Of a stretch of DNA of 64,000 nucleotides, positions 58,331-64,000 are shown one piece after another. The DNA comes from G965215145 sp965215145 (GTDB taxonomy: Bacteria; Bacteroidota; Rhodothermia; Rhodothermales; JANQRZ01). The position numbers and the translations under genes were made by a program. The notes beneath the pieces are model-generated. The model had not been told where the DNA came from. It made no database searches and saw nothing but the letters and a program-made list of their open reading frames with translations. The DNA lies in NCBI GenBank assembly GCA_965215145.1, contig OZ244038.1, positions 868,001 through 932,000 on the forward strand, written 5' to 3'. Position 1 is the first letter of the stretch; each line of letters starts with the position of its first letter.

Positions 58331-59023
58331 ATGGCGGTCGCCGACGCCTTCTCCCCCGCCACCATGTCCTCGCACCGCTGCTCGCCCCCTCCGACTCGTT
58401 GGCTCGCGCTGTTCCTCCGGCACCCCCGCCTCGCGCTCCTGCCGCTGCTCCTGCTGGGGCTACTGGGTTGCCGGGGTCAGTCGAGATACCTCGAACCGAT
58501 GTTCGCGCCAGCGCTCAAGGACGAAGCCCGACTCGACGCGCCGGCCGGCTCAGACCCGCGGCCGGTCGTGCTCGTGGGCTCAGAGACACCGCTCTTAGAG
58601 CAGGCCGCTCCGGGCAACATCGTGGCGTTCGCATTCCGGGGAGGCGTCTTTGAGCCCGTGCCGGTTCAGGTGGACGAGCGGTTCCGCTACGATCTCGCCA
58701 CGGTTTACACTGGGATGGAACCCCGCGACTGCCCGCGCCGCGCGTGGTGCCGCGACCTCGACGGTCAGGTCGAGATCCTCGGCTACGCCGACCCCACCAC
58801 CCACGTCGGCCCGGACCCCGACCCCGCCTTCGACGCCGACGACGAGGTGGCGCTGATGGTGGCCGATTTCGGCGAGCGGACGGACGCCCACCCGCCCGGC
58901 GTGGACCCCGAGACGGCGACGGAGGTGGCGGCCGAGACGGGAGGGGAGCGCCGCTTCGCGTACCTCTACGTCCGCACCGACCCAGCGCTCGACCCGGCCG
59001 CCGGGCGGCGTTACGTCCGCTAG
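58331..59023 (+). CDS. Hypothetical lipoprotein, possibly truncated by an IS insertion
   Basis: 230 residues. Hydrophobic LALLPLLLLGLLGCRGQ near the N-terminus gives a lipoprotein signal (Cys about residue 47); the true start may be the ATG at 58364. The folded part (GNIVAFAFRGGVFEPVPVQV, DDEVALMVADFGERT) is not assigned to a family. The ORF ends RRYVR, then TAG, where the TAG is the first CTAG of the IS5-type element's target duplication. Removing the IS and one CTAG still leaves TAG in this frame, so either this is the native stop or flanking sequence was lost. Confidence 0.6.
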   Translation: MAVADAFSPATMSSHRCSPPPTRWLALFLRHPRLALLPLLLLGLLGCRGQSRYLEPMFAPALKDEARLDAPAGSDPRPVVLVGSETPLLEQAAPGNIVAFAFRGGVFEPVPVQVDERFRYDLATVYTGMEPRDCPRRAWCRDLDGQVEILGYADPTTHVGPDPDPAFDADDEVALMVADFGERTDAHPPGVDPETATEVAAETGGERRFAYLYVRTDPALDPAAGRRYVR

Positions 59024-59080
59024 GCCGTGTGAGACAAATCGGTTCGGCGTGACGTTGCCCCGGCTCCAGCCCCCGCCGCC

Positions 59081-59443
59081 ATGCCGCTCCTGACTGACCC
59101 CGAGTGGGCCGCCCTCAAAGCCGCCCTCGACCACGCCCGCTCCGGTCGAGGCCGCCCCGTCCGCGACGAGCGCGCCACCGTCGAGGGCGTCGTCTGGCGC
59201 CTCAAGAACGGCCCACCCTGGCGCGCCGTCCCCGCCGAGTTCGGGCCCTGGTGGCGCGCCGCCCAACTCCACAAGCGCTGGTCCCGTTCGGGCGTCTGGG
59301 AGCGGGCCTTCGAGCACCTCCGCGACACCGGGCACGCCGACCTCGCCGCGGTCATGCTCGACGGGACCGTCGTGCGCGCCCACCCCAAGGCGGCGGGGGC
59401 GAAGAAGGGGGCTCCCGACGCTACGGCCCCCTCCGAGACGTAG
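59081..59443 (+). CDS. IS5-type transposase, first frame (OrfA)
   Basis: 120 residues with the DUF4096-type helix-turn-helix N-domain (LTDPEWAALKAALDHAR, GVVWRLKNGPPWRAVPAEFG) and the first catalytic Asp in VMLDGTVVRAHPKA. It runs into the first 15-bp array, whose repeats contain TAG in this frame, so the frame stops at 59443. Catalytic parts two and three are in another frame (-1), so expression of the whole transposase needs a frameshift near AAGAAGGGGGC (59401-59411). Confidence 0.85.
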   Translation: MPLLTDPEWAALKAALDHARSGRGRPVRDERATVEGVVWRLKNGPPWRAVPAEFGPWWRAAQLHKRWSRSGVWERAFEHLRDTGHADLAAVMLDGTVVRAHPKAAGAKKGAPDATAPSET

Positions 59444-59565
59444 CGCTCCGAGACGTAGCGCTCCGAGACGTAGCGCTCCGAGACGTAGCGCTCCGAGACG
59501 TAGCGCTCCGAGACGTAGCGCTCCGAGACGTAGCGCTCCGAGACGTAGCGCTCCGAGACGTAGCG
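59431..59565 (+). repeat. 15-bp tandem array, nine units, in transposase gene
   Basis: Nine identical copies of CTCCGAGACGTAGCG, followed by a degenerate start of a tenth. The period keeps the reading frame, coding LRDVA in the OrfB frame and a stop in each unit of the OrfA frame. Confidence 0.95.
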
Positions 59566-60063
59566 CTCGGGCGCAGCCGGGGCGGCTTCGGCACGAAGGC
59601 CGTCGTCGCCTGTGACCGCCGGGGCCGGGCGCTCGCGTTCCGGCTGCTGCCGGGGCACCGCTCGGAGCTCCGCGTGGCCGACGCGCTCCTGGTCGCCGTG
59701 GTCGGGCTCGGCCGCGTGGGCCGGGTCGTCTGCGACCGGGGGTACTCGTCGGCCTCGTGGCGGGCGGGGATCCGGATCGCCGGAGCCGAGCCCGTCGTCG
59801 CGGCCAACCGGACGCACCCGGCCGTGGCCTACGACCGAGCGGCCTACGACCGAGCGGCCTACGACCGAGCGGCCTACGACCGAGCGGCCTACGACCGGGG
59901 GGCCTACCGCGAGCGGCACCGGGTAGAGCAACTGTGGGGCCGACTCAAGGAGTGGCGGGCGGTGGCGACGCGCTACGAGAAGACGGCCGAGAGCTACCTC
60001 GGCGCGCTCCACGTGGCGGCGGCGGTGGACTGGATCAAGCATGGATTGTCTCACACGGCCTAG
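59431..60063 (+). CDS. IS5-type transposase, second frame (OrfB, no own start assigned)
   Basis: The open frame translates the first array as nine LRDVA repeats, then GRSRGGFGTKAVVACD, the second Asp in VVCDRGYSSASWRAG, a second array as AYDRA repeats, and the C-terminal Glu in ERHRVEQLWGRLKEWR followed by VATRYEKTAESYLG. The TAG stop (60061-60063) is not in the element: it is supplied by the target duplication. A fused product by -1 frameshifting is likely; whether it is active with the extra residues is unknown. Confidence 0.8.
   Translation, partial: LRDVALRDVALRDVALRDVALRDVALRDVALRDVALRDVALRDVALGRSRGGFGTKAVVACDRRGRALAFRLLPGHRSELRVADALLVAVVGLGRVGRVVCDRGYSSASWRAGIRIAGAEPVVAANRTHPAVAYDRAAYDRAAYDRAAYDRAAYDRGAYRERHRVEQLWGRLKEWRAVATRYEKTAESYLGALHVAAAVDWIKHGLSHTA
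59827..59901 (+). repeat. 15-bp tandem array, five units, in transposase gene
   Basis: Four perfect copies of GCCTACGACCGAGCG and one variant (last bases GGGGG). Translated as AYDRA repeats, directly before the catalytic Glu helix. Confidence 0.95.
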
Positions 60064-60245
60064 TCTGGCCTCCTGGCCCATGCAGAACCTAGGCGGCCGA
60101 TTATTTTCTTTAACAAACTCTTGACATTGTCCAAATCGTTCTGCACATTAGGGGGAGGCGTTCCTCTTGCACCGTTAAGCATCGCCCCGCGAAGCACAAC
60201 CGTCCCGAGGCCGCCGTCTCTCCCTTCCACTTATCCCTCCCTCCC

Positions 60246-61928
60246 ATGTTACCCCTTACACGTTCCCTACGAGGCCTCGCGCTCCTCGCCGTCGCGTTCG
60301 CCTTTGCGGCGGCCCCGGCGGCCGCACAGCTCTTCAGCTTCAGCGGCGCCACTGAGCCCTCCGACCCCACGTTCCAGCGGCCCTTCACCATCGGGGACGG
60401 CACGCCCGGCTCCTGCTCGCTCTCCTCCATCGGCTCGGACGTCCCCTACGACACCTACACCTTCACGCCCGCCGAGGACGTCCAGGTCGACATCACGGTG
60501 ACCTTCGGGACCGACGAGGACGGGTACCTCTTCCTCTACGAGGGCGCCTTCGACCCGAACAACCAGTGCCTCAATCTCGTCGACCTCGACAGCGGCCTCA
60601 GCGGCGTCTCGGAGATCGAGGACGTGATGCTCATGGGCGGCACGGACTACATCATCGTCGTGAGCTCCTACCGCGACGGCGAGTTCGTCACCTACAGCGG
60701 CGTCGTGACCGAGGACGTGCCGCCGGTGGTCGTCTTCAACTTCGGCGGCGACACCACGGGCGACCCCACGTTCAACCGCCCCTCCACCGTCGGTGATGGC
60801 ACGGCCGGGTCGTGCACGCTCTCCGGCGTCGGCACGGCGGTCTCGTACGAGGCGACGGCGTTCACGCCCGACCGCGACAGCCAGTACGCCATCGAGACGG
60901 ACTACGCCGACGGCTTCGACGGCTACCTCCTGCTCTACGAGGGCCCGTTCGACCCGACGATGCCGTGCGTGAACCTGATCGCGCTCGACGACGACTTCGG
61001 CGGGGCCACCGGTGGCGGCTCGCGGATCGAGGACGTGATGCTGATGGGCGGCACGACCTACACCATCGTCGTGACCGGCTTCGACAACCTCGACGCCGGC
61101 GCCTACACCGGATTCGTCGAGGATCTCATGCCGGCCATGGGTGGCGATAGCGCCGTCGACATCGAGGCCACGGCGACCTCGCCGCTCACGGTCTCCCCCG
61201 GAGGCTTCGTCACGTTCAACTACACCGTCACGAACGACAGCAGCGACGCCGTCACCGGCGACGTCTACTACACGGCCGAGTTCAATGGGAACCAGGTGGA
61301 CCAGGGCGTGATCATCTCCGGAGGCCCGCTCGCCAGTGGGGGCTCGGCCACGGGGTCGTACACGCAGCTCGTCCCGGAGGACGCCCCCGCGGGTGACTAC
61401 ACGTACTGCGTCCGCGTGGGCATCTTCCCGAACAACCCCCAGGACTCGGACTGCTTCACGGTGACCGTCACCGGCTCGCAGCGCCCGGCCGTGCTTGCGC
61501 GCCTCGAGGCGCTCCGGCTGGAGGCCGAGCAGAGCGGCGACAAGAGCGCTTACCTCGCGGCTAGGGAGGCCCTCTCCGAAGAGGCCGAGCTCGCGCTCGC
61601 CGGGATGACGTGGGCCGTGACGGAGGTGAGCCCGTGGGAGGCCACCGGTACCACCGTCACGAACGCTCCGACGGACGCCGCCGGCGTCTACCCCAACCCG
61701 TTCGCGGGCTCGGCCCAGATCGCCTTCGCCCTCGACGCCACGGCCGACGTGCGCCTCGCCGTCTACGACGTGCTCGGCCGCGAGGTCGCCGTCCTCGTCG
61801 ACGCCGAGCTCGACGCCGGCAGCCACAGCGCCGCCTTCGACGCGGCGGGCCTGCCCACCGGGACGTACCTCTACCGGCTCCGGGTCGGCGGCGCGGTGCA
61901 GACGGGGCAGCTCTCGCTGGTGAAGTAG
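60246..61928 (+). CDS. Secreted protein with two tandem repeat domains and type IX sorting domain
   Basis: 560 residues with a signal peptide (LLAVAFAFAAAPAAAQ). Two copies of a ~130-residue beta domain are evident (PTFQRPFTIGDGTPGSCSLS and PTFNRPSTVGDGTAGSCTLS; each later has IEDVMLMGGT-YxIVV), similar to pre-peptidase C-terminal-like domains. A CARDB-like domain follows (PGGFVTFNYTVTNDSSDAV), then a T9SS sorting domain (VYPNPFAGSAQ, VYDVLGREVAVLV, LPTGTYLYRL). Probable surface or secreted protein; ligand unknown. It starts 186 bases after the IS element. Confidence 0.88.
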   Translation: MLPLTRSLRGLALLAVAFAFAAAPAAAQLFSFSGATEPSDPTFQRPFTIGDGTPGSCSLSSIGSDVPYDTYTFTPAEDVQVDITVTFGTDEDGYLFLYEGAFDPNNQCLNLVDLDSGLSGVSEIEDVMLMGGTDYIIVVSSYRDGEFVTYSGVVTEDVPPVVVFNFGGDTTGDPTFNRPSTVGDGTAGSCTLSGVGTAVSYEATAFTPDRDSQYAIETDYADGFDGYLLLYEGPFDPTMPCVNLIALDDDFGGATGGGSRIEDVMLMGGTTYTIVVTGFDNLDAGAYTGFVEDLMPAMGGDSAVDIEATATSPLTVSPGGFVTFNYTVTNDSSDAVTGDVYYTAEFNGNQVDQGVIISGGPLASGGSATGSYTQLVPEDAPAGDYTYCVRVGIFPNNPQDSDCFTVTVTGSQRPAVLARLEALRLEAEQSGDKSAYLAAREALSEEAELALAGMTWAVTEVSPWEATGTTVTNAPTDAAGVYPNPFAGSAQIAFALDATADVRLAVYDVLGREVAVLVDAELDAGSHSAAFDAAGLPTGTYLYRLRVGGAVQTGQLSLVK

Positions 61929-61968
61929 CGGCCCTGCGCTGAGGCCGCCTTTACAGGCGGTCGCCCGA

Positions 61969-62004
61969 GGGGGCCGGCGGACTTGTCCCGCCGGCCCCCT
62001 CCTT
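61969..62004 (+). terminator. Rho-independent terminator after the T9SS protein gene
   Basis: A 12-bp GC stem (GGGGGCCGGCGG with CCGCCGGCCCCC at 61988-61999) with a 7-base loop, followed by TCCTTGTG. It lies ~40 bases after the CDS stop. The rest of the 308-base gap to 62236 holds only short near-repeats (TCGCAATTTGTGGGGG, GTATCGCAATACG) and the sigma gene's terminator. Confidence 0.65.
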
Positions 62005-62170
62005 GTGCCTGCCCCTCGCACATCATCCTCCGGCCCGTCGAGGTCGGCCCTCGTTCCGCGCCCCAGCCGATTGCTTGTGGGGGCGTGTCGCAATTTGTGG
62101 GGGAGTATCGCAATACGTCGCCACTCGCCCAGAGGACGAGGTGCGAGTCCGGAACGGTGCTCAGCGTCGT

Positions 62171-62213
62171 GACAAAAGCGAGCGGGGACCCAGCGCGCTG
62201 CCGGGCCCCCGCT
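62171..62213 (-). terminator. Rho-independent terminator of the sigma factor gene
   Basis: On the minus strand, AGCGGGGGCCC pairs with GGGTCCCCGCT (62213-62203 with 62191-62181; one mismatch), followed by CGCTTTTG. It sits 24 bases after the stop of the sigma factor gene. Confidence 0.7.
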
Positions 62214-62236
62214 GTGGGTTTCGCCTACGTCGGGCG

Positions 62237-63076
62237 TCAGGAGAGGTGGACGCGCATCTCCTGCTTGACGGCGCTGCGGCGGAGCTTGCGGAGGGCGCGC
62301 TCCTTGATCTGTCGGACCCGCTCCCGCGTCAGCCCGACGCGCTCGCCGATGTCGCCGAGGGTCATGGGGTGCTCGCGGCCGATGCCGAAGTAGAGCCGGG
62401 TGATCTCGGCCTCGCGCGGGTTCAGCGTGGCGAGGGCGCGCTCGACGTCGATGTTGATGCTCTCGGCCGTGACGTGGTCGTCGGGCAGGGCGAGGTCCTC
62501 GTCGGGCGTGACGTCGAGGAGGCTCTGGTCGGAGTCGTCGGAGAAGGGGGCGTCGAAGGAGATCGAGCGGCGGCCGTGGCGGAAGCCCTCCTCCACCTTG
62601 TCGACGGTGAGGTCGAGCTCGCCAGCGATCTCCTCGGGGAGCGGCCGGCGGCCGTGCTCCTGCGCGAGCCGGTCCCCGGCCTTGCGCATCTTCGAGAGCG
62701 TGCCGATCCGGTTCTGCGGGAGGCGCACGGTGCGGGCCTGGTCAGAGAGCGCCTTCAGGATGGACTGCCGGATCCACCAGACGGCGTAGGAGATGAACTT
62801 GAACCCGCGCGTCTCGTCGAAGCGGCGGGCGGCCTTGATGAGGCCGTAGTTCCCCTCGCTAATGAGGTCGGGGAGGGTGAGGCCCTGGCCCTGGTACTTC
62901 TTCGCCACCGATACGACGAAGCGGAGGTTGGCCCGGACGAGTTGGTGGAGCGCCTCCTGGTCCCCCTGCTTGATCCGCTGGGCGAGGTCCACCTCCTGGT
63001 CCGGCGTGAGCAGCTCGACGCGCGCGATCTCCTCCAGGTACTGGTCCAGCATCCGCTGCTGACGGGGGACGAACAT
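62237..63076 (-). CDS. rpoD: Primary RNA polymerase sigma factor (sigma-70, RpoD/SigA type)
   Basis: 279 residues from ATG 63076, or 291 from 63112. Region 1.2 (DQYLEEIARVELLTPDQE), 2.2-2.4 (NLRFVVSVAKKYQGQGL, DLISEGNYGLIKAARRFDETRG, ISYAVWWIRQSI), 3.0-3.1 and 4.2 (LGDIGERVGLTRERVRQIKE) are all present; region 1.1 is absent, as in the short primary sigma factors of Bacteroidota. It directs housekeeping transcription. A paralogue elsewhere cannot be excluded. Confidence 0.95.
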   Translation of the reverse strand: MFVPRQQRMLDQYLEEIARVELLTPDQEVDLAQRIKQGDQEALHQLVRANLRFVVSVAKKYQGQGLTLPDLISEGNYGLIKAARRFDETRGFKFISYAVWWIRQSILKALSDQARTVRLPQNRIGTLSKMRKAGDRLAQEHGRRPLPEEIAGELDLTVDKVEEGFRHGRRSISFDAPFSDDSDQSLLDVTPDEDLALPDDHVTAESINIDVERALATLNPREAEITRLYFGIGREHPMTLGDIGERVGLTRERVRQIKERALRKLRRSAVKQEMRVHLS

Positions 63077-63268
63077 AGGGCTCTCGGGGTAGGGGTGGGG
63101 GGTCAACGACATCGGCCCCCATCTCTAACCGAAGGGGCGCGATCCGGTCTCAGAAGCGCAAGGGGCCCCTCCGGTTCCGCCAGCCCCGACTATCCGCCCC
63201 TCCTTCACCGTCAGGACACGCCGGAAGCGACGGCACCCAGCGCCGGAGGTGCCGGCGCCGGGCGCGTG

Positions 63269-63358
63269 CGGAGAGGGAGGGATTCGAACCCTCGATACGG
63301 TTTTACGCCGCATACTCCCTTAGCAGGGGAGCGCCTTCAGCCACTCGGCCACCTCTCC
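63269..63358 (-). tRNA. tRNA-Ser (anticodon GCT)
   Basis: 90 nt on the minus strand with a long variable arm (GGAGTATGCGGCGTAAAAC region). Acceptor stem GGAGAGG/CCTCTCC is perfect; the anticodon loop CTGCTAA is flanked by CTCCC/GGGAG; the T arm is GAGGGTTCGAATCCCTC. GCT reads AGC and AGT codons. CCA is not encoded. Confidence 0.96.
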
Positions 63359-63459
63359 AGGAACCGCTCGGCGGGGCGCGAAATATAGCCCGCCTCCTGC
63401 TGGCCTCTCAACCCCGCACCGAAATTTGACCCGTGGCCGCGGCGGCGTTATCCTTTTGC

Positions 63460-63654
63460 ATGGACCGTTTCCACCCCGCTCTCTGGCCCGGCCGCCGCCG
63501 CTCGATCGTCCTGCTCGTAGCGTGCGTCGGGGCGATGCTGTTCTTCGTCGTGACGGCCGAGACCACACAGGACCGCTACCAAGCGTTGTTCGTGGTGCTC
63601 CTCGGCCTCTTCGGGCTGAACCGGCACCTCGCCATCCGCCGCCGGAACCCGTAG
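63460..63654 (+). CDS. Small two-TM hypothetical protein
   Basis: 64 residues from ATG 63460. Two hydrophobic segments (SIVLLVACVGAMLFFVV and ALFVVLLGLFGL) separated by a short polar turn (TAETTQDRYQ), with a basic C-terminus (AIRRRNP). No family recognised. It follows tRNA-Ser by ~100 bases in the opposite direction. Confidence 0.6.
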   Translation: MDRFHPALWPGRRRSIVLLVACVGAMLFFVVTAETTQDRYQALFVVLLGLFGLNRHLAIRRRNP

Positions 63655-63686
63655 GGACAACGACGGGCTGCTGGGTCCATGAACGG

Positions 63687-63714
63687 GTAGGGGCGCCGCG
63701 CGCCGCGCCCCTAC
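63687..63714. repeat. GTAGGGGC-type palindrome
   Basis: 28 bases with outer arms GTAGGGGCGC and GCGCCCCTAC and an imperfect GC core. It lies 33 bases after the small membrane protein gene. Confidence 0.75.
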
Positions 63715-63883
63715 GGGTTTGCGGTACGTGGAGGTCAGGGCTCCGCCGGCGGCGCCGGGGTCTCGATGGCCTCCGCCGGGTGGCTTGGCGGGGCTCGGTG
63801 CGCCCCGGTGTGTCTGGTTCTTGTTGCTTCCCGAACCGTCTTTGCGTATCGTACTGTTAGCCGCAGACTAGACCCCTCCGCTC

Positions 63884-64000
63884 ATGACGTGTCGCTTGCT
63901 CGCTGCTGCGCTAGTTGCCTTCTTTGGCGCACCTGCCCTCGCCCAGAACTCCATCTCATCCCCCGAACCGGCTCTCTCGGGAGGCTCCGCCCCCCTCGCC
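63884..64000 (+). CDS. Exported protein, N-terminal fragment (runs off window)
   Basis: 39 residues visible from ATG 63884: a signal peptide MTCRLLAAALVAFFGAPALA followed by QNSISSPEPALSGG. Open to the window edge. The 169 bases upstream hold its likely promoter. Function cannot be told. Confidence 0.6.
   Translation, partial: MTCRLLAAALVAFFGAPALAQNSISSPEPALSGGSAPLA

Larger units (their letters stand above)
59024..60059 (+). mobile_element. IS5-type insertion sequence, CTAG target duplication
   Basis: 1036 bases bounded by 14-bp terminal inverted repeats GCCGTGTGAGACAA (59024-59037) and TTGTCTCACACGGC (60046-60059). CTAG is present on both sides (59020-59023 and 60060-60063), fitting the YTAR target of IS5-type elements. 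It contains a two-frame transposase gene. Two 15-bp tandem arrays (135 and 75 bases) account for its length; without most repeat units it would be ~850-900 bases. Confidence 0.9.

Noticed and set aside
59431..59565. CRISPR array
   Set aside because: The 15-bp units are directly adjacent with no spacers and lie inside a transposase reading frame.
60121..60150. Sigma-70 promoter TTGACA with a -10 17 bases later, upstream of the 60.2-kb T9SS gene
   Set aside because: The -35 hexamer is perfect, but the -10 candidate (CACATT) matches only half the consensus, and Bacteroidota promoters often differ; not listed as a feature.

Overview
The window is chromosomal DNA from a high-GC member of the Rhodothermota/Bacteroidota, most likely Rhodothermales (Rhodothermus, Salinibacter or Rubrivirga relatives). 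The evidence is three secreted proteins with type IX secretion C-terminal sorting domains, a complete Alternative Complex III (act) cluster followed by a caa3 oxidase whose subunit I has the Rhodothermus-type YSHP motif, a short primary sigma factor without region 1.1, and a CcmE with Cys in place of the heme-binding His. No rRNA, CRISPR array, phage or plasmid functions were seen. Species is not determined.

Layout. 1-5.1 kb: PhoU-domain fragment, thioredoxin-like protein, phenylalanine 4-hydroxylase, acylphosphatase, SDR oxidoreductase, PrmC. 5.1-16.6 kb: deacetylase-fold protein, glycosyltransferase, DegP-type protease, a large T9SS cargo protein, tRNA-Thr(CGT), small proteins, M42 peptidase, PIG-L deacetylase, ZapE-like ATPase. 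16.8-24.8 kb: Clp-N protein, MerR/TipAS regulator, RsmA, MgtE, DUF1499, and a minus-strand run nadC, ccmC, GNAT, ccmD, ccmE. 24.8-34.6 kb: LVIVD-repeat T9SS protein, thioesterase, AccA, a GT2/sugar-transferase fusion, hybrid histidine kinase, MATE transporter.

34.9-50.2 kb is the centrepiece: actA-B-C-D-E-F, a one-TM protein, a SCO protein, coxB (CuA plus cytochrome c), coxA, coxC, a subunit IV-like protein and a small membrane protein, all on the plus strand. ACIII oxidises menaquinol and passes electrons through c-type hemes to the caa3 oxidase; the ccm genes and SCO serve their maturation. 50.2-58.2 kb: Na/Pi cotransporter, HPF, a compact type IA topoisomerase, YbeY, a TonB-CTD lipoprotein, DUF2723 membrane protein. 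58.3-64 kb: a lipoprotein gene with an IS5-type element at its stop codon, a third T9SS cargo, the sigma factor, tRNA-Ser(GCT), and the start of another secreted protein.

The most unusual signal is not a gene. Short palindromic elements are scattered between and sometimes inside genes. One class has arms built of tandem heptamers (one locus uses octamers), with a different repeat unit at each locus but the same period and hairpin layout. A second class is the GTAGGGGC palindrome (about eleven copies). Together they fill six intercistronic gaps of the act-cox operon, supply stop codons or last codons to several genes, and in one case sit in frame inside a glycosyltransferase domain. The IS5-type element is itself odd, carrying two separate 15-bp tandem arrays inside its transposase gene.
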